Shown: positions 1-7,110, counted from the first letter of the stretch. The stretch is DNA of 19,472 nt from CAZKFN01 sp964552035 (GCA_964552035.1 CAZKFN010000036.1:1-19472), one strand, 5' to 3'. Notes: generated by a model from the sequence alone, not told the origin. A program made the numbers and translations.

Positions 1-344
1 GGAGAGTAAGAGATTTTGCAGAAATTAAAGGGGATGGCAAAATTGATAAAAAAATCACCATGATTGCCCTTGATGCCTTAAATGTTGATGTTAACGGCTT
101 AGATGAAATGGACAATCGATTGTTATCTGTGATAATTGATAAGTTTAATGGAGGGCCAGTTGGACTATCTACTATTGCTACCGCTGTTAGTGAGCAAGCT
201 GGAACTATTGAAGAGGTATATGAACCATTTTTAATCAAGGAAGGGTATATCAAACGTACTCCAAGAGGGAGAGAGGCCACAGATTTAGCATATAAGCATT
301 TAGGAAGAAGTCCTAGAGCTCAATCTAATAACTTATTTGATTAA
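1..344 (+). CDS. ruvB: RuvB Holliday junction helicase, C-terminal part (5' end outside window)
   Basis: RuvB is the hexameric AAA+ motor that, with RuvA, drives branch migration of Holliday junctions during recombinational repair. Only the C-terminal winged-helix region lies here. The reading frame is open from base 3, beginning RVRDFAEIKGDG, and runs without a stop to TAA at 342-344. The Met at base 60 is internal, not a start. The RVRDFA segment, the ITMIALDALNVD helix, the GGPVGLSTIA stretch and the ending FLIKEGYIKRTPRGR followed by A and the final helix are characteristic of the RuvB DNA-binding domain. The ATPase core with its Walker motifs is upstream of the window. queG starts 3 bases after the stop, so the two are probably cotranscribed. 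Identification is firm. Confidence 0.97.
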   Translation, partial: RVRDFAEIKGDGKIDKKITMIALDALNVDVNGLDEMDNRLLSVIIDKFNGGPVGLSTIATAVSEQAGTIEEVYEPFLIKEGYIKRTPRGREATDLAYKHLGRSPRAQSNNLFD

Positions 345-347
345 TCC

Positions 348-1280
348 ATGAACCTTGCTGAGCAAACCTTATTAATCAAACGAGAAGCTACACGTTTAGG
401 CTTTGATTTTGTTGGAATCTCTAAGGCTGAACGTCTAAATGACGATGCTGATAGGTTGGAGAAATGGCTTAAAGAAGGGAAACATGGAAAAATGGGGTAT
501 ATGGAAAACTACTTTGAAAAGAGAGTAGATCCTACAAAACTGGTAGAAGGTGCAAAGTCTGTAATTTCTTTATTGTATAATTATGCTACAGATTATAAGC
601 AAAATGAAGAAGCACCTAAAATATCGAGATATGCCTATGGTAAAGATTATCATTTCGTCATTAAAGATAAATTAAAGGAACTTTATGCTTTTATTCAAAC
701 TAAAATTGGAGATGTTAATGGTCGTTATTTTACAGATTCTGCTCCAGTTCTAGATAAAGCTTGGGCAGCTAGAAGTGGTTTAGGTTGGATAGGGAAGCAC
801 AGTTTGTTAATCAATAAAAACAAAGGGTCATATTTTTTTATTGCAGAGCTGATTATTGATTTACCACTTCTATACGATAATCCCATAAAAGATTATTGTG
901 GGACTTGTACTAAATGTATTGATGCATGCCCTACTGATGCTATACTCCCCAATAAAGTTGTAGATGCTAGCCGCTGTATTTCTTACCTTACTATTGAACT
1001 AAAAGATAGCTTAATCCCCAGTGAATTTAAAGGCAAAATGAGGAATTGGGCATTCGGCTGTGATATTTGCCAAGAGGTGTGCCCGTGGAATAGGTTTTCG
1101 ATTCAAAATTTAGAAGATGATTTTCAACCTAAACAAGAATTATTAGATATGGGTGCAGAAGAGTGGTTGGATTTAGAAAAAAGCGAATTTAATCAGCTCT
1201 TTAGGAAATCAGCTGTTAAACGAACAAAGTTTGAAGGTTTAATGCGCAACCTCAAATTTCTCAAGAATGAAGATGACTAG
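348..1280 (+). CDS. queG: Epoxyqueuosine reductase QueG
   Basis: QueG reduces epoxyqueuosine to queuosine at the wobble base of GUN-anticodon tRNAs, the last step of Q synthesis, using cobalamin and two [4Fe-4S] clusters in the cytoplasm. The 310-aa protein has the family's conserved acid in FTDSAPVLDKAWA (D130, the catalytic Asp by family analogy), the GWIGKHSLLI segment, a ferredoxin-type CGTCTKCIDACP (C184, C187, C190, C194), then C210 and GCDICQEVCPWN (C238, C241, C245). It is shorter than the roughly 380-aa E. coli and Bacillus proteins because it lacks the C-terminal HEAT-like extension; from memory, short versions are common in Bacteroidota. The ATG follows the ruvB stop after 3 bases with no clear ribosome site. 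The last 20 bases overlap the convergent 65-aa gene. Confidence 0.96.
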   Translation: MNLAEQTLLIKREATRLGFDFVGISKAERLNDDADRLEKWLKEGKHGKMGYMENYFEKRVDPTKLVEGAKSVISLLYNYATDYKQNEEAPKISRYAYGKDYHFVIKDKLKELYAFIQTKIGDVNGRYFTDSAPVLDKAWAARSGLGWIGKHSLLINKNKGSYFFIAELIIDLPLLYDNPIKDYCGTCTKCIDACPTDAILPNKVVDASRCISYLTIELKDSLIPSEFKGKMRNWAFGCDICQEVCPWNRFSIQNLEDDFQPKQELLDMGAEEWLDLEKSEFNQLFRKSAVKRTKFEGLMRNLKFLKNEDD

Positions 1281-1458
1281 CTTCAAAAACCTCCATAATA
1301 ATGTCTCCATGTAAATGCCCATAAGTAGCAATGCACCAGGCTTTTAAATTAACGAGTTCCTTGGGCTTAAGCCACTTTGAAAACTTGGTTAATTCCTTCT
1401 TAAATAATACTTTATCAAAGCTTACTCGACTGAGCACTTTCTTGCTTAATTCATACAT
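1261..1458 (-). CDS. Small conserved-looking protein of unknown function (65 aa)
   Basis: The product cannot be assigned a function. It begins MYELSKKVLSRVSFDKVLF and is a basic, probably helical, soluble protein with no signal peptide or membrane span. Notable stretches are the FKKELTKFSKWLKPKEL region and LKAWCIATYGHLHGD, which has a lone Cys near two His. I recall short proteins of this pattern in other Bacteroidota, but this was not checked. It has an ATG start with a weak AGGGAAAT stretch just upstream. A 91-base gap separates it from the upstream ubiX on the same strand, so it may have its own promoter or be the tail of that operon. Its 3' end overlaps the last 20 bases of convergent queG. 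The ORF could be chance, but its composition looks like a real protein. Confidence 0.7.
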   Translation of the reverse strand: MYELSKKVLSRVSFDKVLFKKELTKFSKWLKPKELVNLKAWCIATYGHLHGDIIMEVFEASHLHS

Positions 1459-1549
1459 ATTTCCCTAATAAATTGAACCCTCAATTTACGAATTATATAA
1501 CTATTGGGAGAAAAAGAATACTTAGAAATTAACGAATAAATGTTAATAA

Positions 1550-2119
1550 TTAACGTTTGGTTTCACCCCATCTAAAGCTATTGTTTTCTAAGCCAATCAA
1601 ATCAACCACTCTATCAATAATGGTATGAGCTACTTCGTCTATCGTTGTTGGGCGACTATAAAATGAAGGACTAGCAGGACAAATAATTGCCCCAGCTTCA
1701 GTAGCCAATAGCATATTCTTAAGATGAATTTTACTCAAAGGGCTTTCACGGCATAAAAGAATTAATCTCCTACGTTCTTTTAGCATTACATCAGCTGCTC
1801 TAGTACTTAGGTCATTAGAGGTGCCATGTGCAATTCTGCTAAGTGTTCCCATAGAGCAGGGAGCAACGACCATGGCATTGTAATGAGCAGAGCCAGATGC
1901 AAAGGGAGCTTCGAAGTCTTGTTTTTCATAAAAATCAAAAGGGTACTCTTTATAAGAATGGCTTCCCAGCTCACTGTTCCAAACGTATTTAGCATTCTCA
2001 GACATCACAACTCCTACCTTTTCTATTTGATTGTATAATTGTAGAAATTTATCTAGTAATAGCTTGGCATAAATCGATCCTGATGCTCCAGAAATAGAAA
2101 GTACGATCTTATGTTTCAT
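1550..2119 (-). CDS. ubiX: UbiX-family flavin prenyltransferase
   Basis: UbiX-type enzymes join a dimethylallyl group to FMN to make prenylated FMN, the cofactor of UbiD-type decarboxylases. The 189-aa protein has the N-terminal flavin loop SISGASGSIYAKLLL (S10-L22), VVAPCSMGTLSRIAHGTSNDL around residues 84-104, and the RESPLSKIHLKNMLLATEAGAIICPASPSFY signature (from R124) that shapes the prenyl-phosphate and flavin site. Length fits the family. The ATG at 2119 is chosen because GGAGG lies 8 bases upstream. A TTG at 2134 would add five residues (EDNR plus the start) but would begin inside that site. The ribosome site overlaps the last codons and stop of the preceding barrel gene, implying translational coupling. 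No ubiD-type partner is in the window. Confidence 0.93.
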   Translation of the reverse strand: MKHKIVLSISGASGSIYAKLLLDKFLQLYNQIEKVGVVMSENAKYVWNSELGSHSYKEYPFDFYEKQDFEAPFASGSAHYNAMVVAPCSMGTLSRIAHGTSNDLSTRAADVMLKERRRLILLCRESPLSKIHLKNMLLATEAGAIICPASPSFYSRPTTIDEVAHTIIDRVVDLIGLENNSFRWGETKR

Positions 2120-2134
2120 CCGATTATCCTCCAA
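2120..2134 (-). promoter_or_regulatory. Strong ribosome binding site for ubiX, embedded in the preceding gene's end
   Basis: On the minus strand the sequence reads TTTGGAGGATAATCGG just before the ubiX ATG. The GGAGG is part of the last Gly-Gly codons of the upstream barrel gene, whose TAA follows directly. It decides the ubiX start and is the only full Shine-Dalgarno sequence noticed in the window. Confidence 0.75.
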
Positions 2135-2750
2135 AAAATGTATATCTAAAAGAAAAGCTTAAATAAGTATGATACGAACCCCGTTTGAAATAAAGATAAG
2201 ACTCCCCACTATCAAAGTCTCGAATAGGAAGGATAGAATTATTAAATCTCCAGTTCATATTGATGTTGTCTGTAAAATTATAATTTATCCCTATTAAAGC
2301 ACCAACATCATTCCTTTTAAATTGATTAAAGTTTTCTGGGATTGTGGTCACTCCCTCTTCATCTTCCATATGCTCGTGGAATAATCTCCCATAATAAACT
2401 CCTCCTTCAAAAGAAAAATTATTATGGAAGTATTTTACCATAAGGGGAACATCAATATAATTTAATCTCAATAGGAAAAACTCATGATCGCCTTCTGCAG
2501 TATTAGGATTTTTTCTACTCCCCTTTTGGCTATAATTGATTTCTAATTGGAAATTCACCTTTTCACCGACATCTAGGTTAGTATATATTCCAGCTAATAT
2601 CCCTGCCTTATTAAATCCACTATAATTATCTCCAGAAACTTGGCTTGCATTCACACCAGCTAATATTCCAGCATTAAAATCTTGTGCAAAACATACCGAA
2701 TTCAGGAGTATTGCAGTTATAAAAAGTAGGGAAGTTAAACCTGTTTTCAT
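2124..2750 (-). CDS. Outer-membrane beta-barrel protein (porin/PorT-like barrel domain)
   Basis: A 208-aa secreted protein, probably an eight-stranded outer-membrane barrel of the broad OMP_b-brl type. Residues 1-22 form a signal peptide ending SVCFAQ. The mature part opens NAGILAGVNASQVSGDNYSGF, followed by LAGIYTNLDVGEKVNFQLEINYSQKGS, which is the usual pattern of this family. Alternating polar and hydrophobic strands follow, and the end SYHTYLSFSFRYTFFGG gives an aromatic last strand. The mature protein has no Cys, unlike the other three envelope proteins of the operon. It has an ATG start with GGATAAT directly upstream. It lies 19 bases after the Omp28-like gene and its end carries the ubiX ribosome site. 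It is not recognisably the T9SS component PorT/SprT. Its role is unknown; a structural or transport partner of its neighbours is inference. Confidence 0.88.
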   Translation of the reverse strand: MKTGLTSLLFITAILLNSVCFAQDFNAGILAGVNASQVSGDNYSGFNKAGILAGIYTNLDVGEKVNFQLEINYSQKGSRKNPNTAEGDHEFFLLRLNYIDVPLMVKYFHNNFSFEGGVYYGRLFHEHMEDEEGVTTIPENFNQFKRNDVGALIGINYNFTDNINMNWRFNNSILPIRDFDSGESYLYFKRGSYHTYLSFSFRYTFFGG

Positions 2751-2769
2751 ATTATCCAGTTTTAAAGGA

Positions 2770-3711
2770 TTACCTCAATGGTGCGGCATTTCCTTGGATA
2801 ATTTCATAACTAGGAGATTGTTGGAAAATAAAAACAACAGCCTCCATATCTTCTAACTTCCAATTGTTATCAATGGTTGTGATGTATTGAAAACTGGCTT
2901 TGCTACCGCGAACGGCAGCGTCTAATTCTAATCCAAAGGTATTATTTACCACTTTTCTTAACATATGTCTATGGTTGTAGAATTCTACATCAACTCCTGA
3001 GGAATCTTGCCAATCTATTACATTATCCTCTGTCAGAAAAACTTGTAAGTTATATTTTTCATTTAAATTCTCCAACCACTCTATATCAATCTGCGTCCTA
3101 ACAATAGTGTCTAAGCTGTTGTCTGTTACAACATAATTTTTAAGGTCAATTTTAACTTTTGGAGCATCGTCTTTTATAGAATTTATTTGACCCTCCCATT
3201 GAGCGTTTGTAGTAACCTGTCCATTGTTGATTCTACTTACCATAGCACTAGGATAGGCAACAACATTAAAAGTATTGCTATATTCTTCGCCATGTCCTCC
3301 TTTTACTCTGTGGTCAGAAGTATAAGGCTCACTACTTTTTGGTTTAGCAAAGTGCCCTGAATGAATTGAAACAGGAATCAACTGTTCTTTATAAATATCC
3401 TTTAATCTAACAATTTCCCATGATCCCAAGGGGCAATTAAGGCAGGTATGTCCAGTAAATTCTTCAATAACTACAAACCTCTTGTTGGAATTATCTGCTG
3501 CCACTATGGTGTCCCAATTGTAGTTAGTCATAAGGTTCTTTAAAAAAGTTGTATCTCCAGCATTGACATTTAAGTTTGCATCTATAATATATTCTATTCC
3601 ATCATCTAAATCAAATGAAACTCCTTGGTTTTCTGGATAAGGATAATCTACTTTATCACAGGCTGCTAAGGCTAAAAGGAATAAGAAAGGGGAAATTATT
3701 TTTTTCATCAT
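2770..3711 (-). CDS. Omp28-related lipoprotein with thioredoxin-like CxxC
   Basis: A 313-aa predicted lipoprotein. The N-terminus MMKKIISPFLFLLALAAC is a signal peptide with a lipobox, and C18 is the acylation site. After a linker comes VVIEEFTGHTCLNCP with C90 and C93, resembling the CxxC active site of the thioredoxin-like fold in Omp28-related proteins, then IPVSIHSGHF. The C-terminal 120 residues (DLKNYVVTDNSLDTIVRTQIDIEWL onward) look beta-rich and contain a His pair, HRHMLRK. Omp28 proteins are found in the Bacteroidota outer membrane, but their function is poorly defined. Two adjacent ATGs are possible starts; no Shine-Dalgarno is visible and the leader is T-rich. The gene sits between the DUF6029-like barrel (16 bases upstream) and a second barrel. 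A redox role is inferred from the CxxC and the TlpA neighbour. Confidence 0.88.
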   Translation of the reverse strand: MMKKIISPFLFLLALAACDKVDYPYPENQGVSFDLDDGIEYIIDANLNVNAGDTTFLKNLMTNYNWDTIVAADNSNKRFVVIEEFTGHTCLNCPLGSWEIVRLKDIYKEQLIPVSIHSGHFAKPKSSEPYTSDHRVKGGHGEEYSNTFNVVAYPSAMVSRINNGQVTTNAQWEGQINSIKDDAPKVKIDLKNYVVTDNSLDTIVRTQIDIEWLENLNEKYNLQVFLTEDNVIDWQDSSGVDVEFYNHRHMLRKVVNNTFGLELDAAVRGSKASFQYITTIDNNWKLEDMEAVVFIFQQSPSYEIIQGNAAPLR

Positions 3712-3727
3712 TTCATTTTTTATTTTT

Positions 3728-5380
3728 TTAGAAACTGCTGGTTACAGATAGAAATAATCCACTAGACGCAGGAACCACTCTACAAACACCACCCACACAA
3801 AAAATGCCTTCTTTCTGTTTTCCATAACTCAAAGTAATTCTATTTCCCTTGTTGTTATAACCAACAGAAGCATTGTAATAATGAATTCTTTTATCTGATT
3901 CGCTATTTCCATAATTAAACTGATCTTGTATAGCAATAAACCAATGAGGAGCATAGGTATACTCTATTAATAAGGTAGCCCAATCTCCAAAATCCTGATC
4001 GGTTAATAGAATTTGAGCTTCACCTCTTAAAGCATGCCTCATGTTTAACCTATGGGTAATATCAGCTATAGCTACATCTGCGTAGACAATAGGATTTCCT
4101 GGTTTTTCTTCAATTACATCTTGATTATACACTAGGTTAGCATAAGTGAAAATACCCTTAGTTTTTGAAGAAAATCTTTTAGAAATTTGAACGTTAAAAT
4201 CTTTAAAGTAAACTTCTCCCGTGCTTAAAAACTTGGATTTATAACCTTGCCTGTAGGTTTCTTCATCGTTTAAGTGAGTAGTATCAAGATTGTTGGCTGA
4301 AGAATAATTTATTTGAATATCCATGCCTCTTTCACCCCCTAATAACGTTCCCTTTTGGAAGGCATAAATTAAGTCAGCTTGAAACCCTATTTCACCATTT
4401 AATTGAGTAGCATAGGGGTATAGAGTGGAAAGTAAGTTATAGGTATGTTGCTTGGTGAGTGCAGGGATATAATTGATTAAAGCATTTTGCTGTCCTTCAG
4501 TTCTGTCAGACCTAAAGCTCATGTTGTCAATTCTTTTAGCTGATAATAAGAGTCCAAATCCCTTCTGAGAATAGACGGTTTGCAATAAAAAGGCATCTCC
4601 ATTTTTATAAATATCTCCATTGTCTGCAGAAGGGTCGTTGTATTTATAGGCATATTCCCCATTGATGCTAAATTTTCCATATCGTATATCTGCACGTCCG
4701 GAAAAGCTAGCAACATTCTCAGGATAAATAAACTTAGAACTTTCGTCTGCTTGATATTTACTTACGGCACTACCCCCAATATTGATTCTAGTTTTGCTAT
4801 CTTTAAGTGCACCTATAGCTTCATTTAAGAAAACATCTGCATTAAAGCCACGGACAATTCCATCGGTATAATCAAAGAAAACACGCTGCTTACCTGTAAA
4901 AGCAGTAAGGCGAATACCATTATAAATCTTATATTTCATTCTTACTCCATCCAAGGCGTTGTCATACCCAAGGCCTCTTTCTTCATAGGTACGTAGTATT
5001 AAACCGCTGCCAAATTGTTCATAAAAGCTACCCAGCGTAAACTCGAGATTATCATCTTTATAAGAAGCATAACGGTACATTATACCGTTTCCTTTATAGC
5101 CGGTAGGGTATCCTAAAAGAGCGTTCAAATAACTTTCATATCGCAATCCAGCAGAAAAACCTCCATTGGTATAATTTAAATTTAAATACCCGTTGGAAAG
5201 TATTTTTTCAGATACGTCTTGAGCACCAATGAGAGAGTCCTCTTCGTAATATTGAGATTCAAATTGAAAGTTTCCTCTAATCTGTCCTCTTTCCATGACT
5301 TCTTGGAAACTCTGTGCTTTTATAGAGGTGCAAAAAATAAGCGTTAAACCTAGTATTAAAAATTTGTATAAATGATTCAT
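3728..5380 (-). CDS. DUF6029-like outer-membrane beta-barrel protein
   Basis: A 550-aa exported protein with a signal peptide ending CTSIKAQ (about residue 23). The mature part is almost entirely amphipathic beta strands rich in Tyr and Gly, for example YLNLNYTNGGFSAGLRYES and LEFTLGSFYEQFGSGLILRT, with the last strand GLFLSVTSSF ending in Phe. This supports a large outer-membrane barrel. The conserved-looking YEERGLGYDNALDGVRMKY and the C-terminal CVGGVCRVVPASSG match my memory of DUF6029 proteins of Bacteroidota. C528 and C533 are the only mature cysteines and form a CX4C pair close to the last strand. The ATG start has AAGG nearby. It lies 22 bases after the TlpA-like gene and 16 before the Omp28-like gene, and the three form a natural transcriptional unit. 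Function unknown. Confidence 0.85.
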   Translation of the reverse strand: MNHLYKFLILGLTLIFCTSIKAQSFQEVMERGQIRGNFQFESQYYEEDSLIGAQDVSEKILSNGYLNLNYTNGGFSAGLRYESYLNALLGYPTGYKGNGIMYRYASYKDDNLEFTLGSFYEQFGSGLILRTYEERGLGYDNALDGVRMKYKIYNGIRLTAFTGKQRVFFDYTDGIVRGFNADVFLNEAIGALKDSKTRINIGGSAVSKYQADESSKFIYPENVASFSGRADIRYGKFSINGEYAYKYNDPSADNGDIYKNGDAFLLQTVYSQKGFGLLLSAKRIDNMSFRSDRTEGQQNALINYIPALTKQHTYNLLSTLYPYATQLNGEIGFQADLIYAFQKGTLLGGERGMDIQINYSSANNLDTTHLNDEETYRQGYKSKFLSTGEVYFKDFNVQISKRFSSKTKGIFTYANLVYNQDVIEEKPGNPIVYADVAIADITHRLNMRHALRGEAQILLTDQDFGDWATLLIEYTYAPHWFIAIQDQFNYGNSESDKRIHYYNASVGYNNKGNRITLSYGKQKEGIFCVGGVCRVVPASSGLFLSVTSSF

Positions 5381-5402
5381 ACCTTAAATGAAATAAATTA
5401 GA

Positions 5403-5927
5403 TTATTTGATAGATTCTCCTCTAGATAACTTTTCAACCATTTCATATAGTCCATATTCATCACCTTCAGAATAGGAATTATGTTGGTGCACTACTTTCC
5501 CTTCACCGTCTAATAAAAAGGTGTGCGGAACATTATTAACACCCATAGCTCTTTTGAAATCTCCATTAGGATCAAGATACACTTCGTATTCCCAATTTTT
5601 CCCATTTACATAAGGAGCAACTTTAGCCATGTTTCTTGAATCATCTATAGAGATAGCAACAATCTTTACATTAGTTTCTTCTTGCCAAATGTCATACACT
5701 TCTGCTATGTTATTCAACTCCCTTTTGCAAGGAGCGCACCAGGTAGCCCAGAAATTAATAATTATAGGGGCACCATTATTGCTGATGTTAGCCGTATTAA
5801 AGGAATTGCCCTCTAAAGTTTGGATTTCAACTGCTGGGATATCAGCCAGCTGGCTCTTTTGGCTATAAGCTATTATGCTGAATAATAGCAATGCGCTGGT
5901 AATGAATAAGTTCTTGGATAGTGTCAT
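5403..5927 (-). CDS. TlpA/ResA-like periplasmic thioredoxin
   Basis: A 174-aa exported thiol-disulfide oxidoreductase. The signal peptide is residues 1-22 (ending AYSQ). The thioredoxin fold carries INFWATWCAPCKREL with C64 and C67, the TlpA/ResA insertion region EETNVKIVAISIDDSRNM, and the cis-Pro loop NNVPHTFLLDGEGKV with P134. These proteins usually reduce specific periplasmic disulfides such as those in cytochrome c maturation, but no cytochrome genes are nearby. It is the first gene of the operon that continues with a DUF6029-like barrel and a CxxC lipoprotein, so those are likely partners (inference). The start is an ATG with an AT-rich leader and no Shine-Dalgarno. No good TAnnTTTG box was found upstream; the nearest is a CAAATTTG at 5966-5973. 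Confidence 0.93.
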   Translation of the reverse strand: MTLSKNLFITSALLLFSIIAYSQKSQLADIPAVEIQTLEGNSFNTANISNNGAPIIINFWATWCAPCKRELNNIAEVYDIWQEETNVKIVAISIDDSRNMAKVAPYVNGKNWEYEVYLDPNGDFKRAMGVNNVPHTFLLDGEGKVVHQHNSYSEGDEYGLYEMVEKLSRGESIK

Positions 5928-6232
5928 AATTTTTATTTATTTGATAATCATAAGTAGCTAAGTTACAAATTTGAGGTAATAAAATCTTTTTATAAATAAA
6001 ATCAATTTAAAATAAAATTGGACCTTGTGTCTTGTTGTTAAATAGGATTTTTAGAAATTGCTAGGAAAATAAAGTATTTAAAACATTAAGTAATAAATGA
6101 TTTTGAATAAAACTATAAAGAATTAAAAATATTGTAAAAATGAAATGTTTTTTGAGAGTATAAATATAGGAGAGAAATTAAAATCTTACATTTGTAATAA
6201 TTGTATGTATACTTATTAACACATATATTGAT
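5928..6232. other. Divergent 305-base intergenic region
   Basis: A very AT-rich gap between two divergent exported-protein genes. It must hold the promoters of the minus-strand redox operon and of the plus-strand sorting-domain gene. The only clear consensus box is TACATTTG at 6187-6194 (+). A 21-base string at 6002-6022 (TCAATTTAAAATAAAATTGG followed by AC) closely resembles one at 13321-13343 upstream of exbB. No ORF, tRNA or terminator was seen in it. Confidence 0.7.
6187..6194 (+). promoter_or_regulatory. Putative Bacteroidota -7 promoter box (TACATTTG)
   Basis: TACATTTG matches the Bacteroidota consensus TAnnTTTG exactly and lies 38 bases before the ATG of the sorting-domain gene, giving a leader of about 30 bases. 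No TTG is present at the usual -33 spacing, which lowers confidence. Confidence 0.5.
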
Positions 6233-7033
6233 ATGAAAAAGATAATATTCACTTTATTATTTGCCTTTGTAATGGTTTTTGTAGGGAAAATCTCTGCACA
6301 AACTATTGGGATATTTTATCCTGATGGCAGCTCAGCAATAAACGATACCATTAAAATCACTGCGTCTGTTGACTCAACAGATATGGATCAAGAGATTGTT
6401 AATGACAACTTTGTGCATATCGTAAACATTGGTAACGATAGCAATACTTATATGCTAAGAAGAGTAGAGCATAATATAATCAATAATACTCAAGATATGA
6501 TGTGTTGGGGAGCTTTGTGTTTTATTGGACCCATGGCTGGCGTTGATCCAATTTGGGATCCAAAATTAGATAGTTTAATCATGGCTCCAGGAGATACTGC
6601 AGGTACTCAACCAGGAACTTATGGCCTGAAAATTTACTTCTTACCTAATGGAAATGTAGGGAATGTACTTTATGAATATCAGGTGTATAATAAAAATGAC
6701 CCTTTAGGTGTAGATTATTCTAGTGTTTTTGTAGAGTATGATTTGAGTCACCTTACTTCTGTAAGAAAGTATCAACAAGTAAAACATGATTTTTCAATTT
6801 ACCCTAACCCAGTAAGCGATATTGCTAATATTGATGTAAATATTAAAAGCAATGCCGGTGAATATAAACTTGTAGTGAGAGATATTTTAGGTAAAGAAGT
6901 AGAAGCTAAAACAATTACTTATGGTGCTAATCACCTTAAAATTAATATGGAAGCTTACAGTAGTGGCGTTTATTTTGTAAGTATAATGAATCAGCTAGAA
7001 GTCCTAGAGACAAAGAAAATGATTGTAAAATAG
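6233..7033 (+). CDS. Secreted protein with type IX secretion (T9SS) type A sorting domain
   Basis: A 266-aa protein built as signal peptide (residues 1-23, ending GKISAQ), a compact beta-rich domain (about 24-175), and a C-terminal sorting domain (about 185-266). The sorting domain shows FSIYPNPVSDIANID, the inner YKLVVRDILGKEV and the ending SSGVYFVSI then KKMIVK, standard for cargo of the T9SS, which exports proteins across the outer membrane and often anchors them on the surface. The N-terminal domain carries DMMCWGALCFIGP with C91 and C96, a likely disulfide, and an extended strand region resembling an immunoglobulin-like module. No catalytic motif is visible, so an adhesin or structural role is possible but unproven. 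It stands alone with its own promoter box and strong terminator. Confidence 0.9.
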   Translation: MKKIIFTLLFAFVMVFVGKISAQTIGIFYPDGSSAINDTIKITASVDSTDMDQEIVNDNFVHIVNIGNDSNTYMLRRVEHNIINNTQDMMCWGALCFIGPMAGVDPIWDPKLDSLIMAPGDTAGTQPGTYGLKIYFLPNGNVGNVLYEYQVYNKNDPLGVDYSSVFVEYDLSHLTSVRKYQQVKHDFSIYPNPVSDIANIDVNIKSNAGEYKLVVRDILGKEVEAKTITYGANHLKINMEAYSSGVYFVSIMNQLEVLETKKMIVK

Positions 7034-7069
7034 TAGTCTGTTTTATACTTTCGGGTATAAGGATATAGG

Positions 7070-7110
7070 ATAAAGGAGATGCTTGAAAAAGCATCTCCTT
7101 TATATTTTTT
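7070..7110 (+). terminator. Rho-independent terminator after the T9SS sorting-domain gene
   Basis: A perfect 15-bp stem (ATAAAGGAGATGCTT at 7070-7084 with its complement at 7089-7103) closed by a GAAA tetraloop and followed by ATTTTTT. It starts 36 bases after the stop codon. There is no T-run on the opposite strand, so it acts mainly in the plus direction. Confidence 0.92.

Noticed and set aside
1528..1555. Repeated ATTAACG at 1528-1534 and 1549-1555 as an operator or att site
   Set aside because: Seven-base AT-rich repeats are expected by chance, one overlaps the ubiX stop, and no integrase or mobile gene is near.
2124..2750. Possible identification of the small barrel as the T9SS component PorT/SprT
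   Set aside because: The ubiX neighbour prompted the idea, but length (208 aa) and sequence fit the general OMP_b-brl barrel type and I could not recognise PorT-specific segments.
5966..5973. CAAATTTG as a promoter box for the TlpA operon
   Set aside because: It departs from TAnnTTTG at the T of TA, is self-complementary so strand cannot be assigned, and has no TTG at -33 spacing; mentioned only in the TlpA entry.
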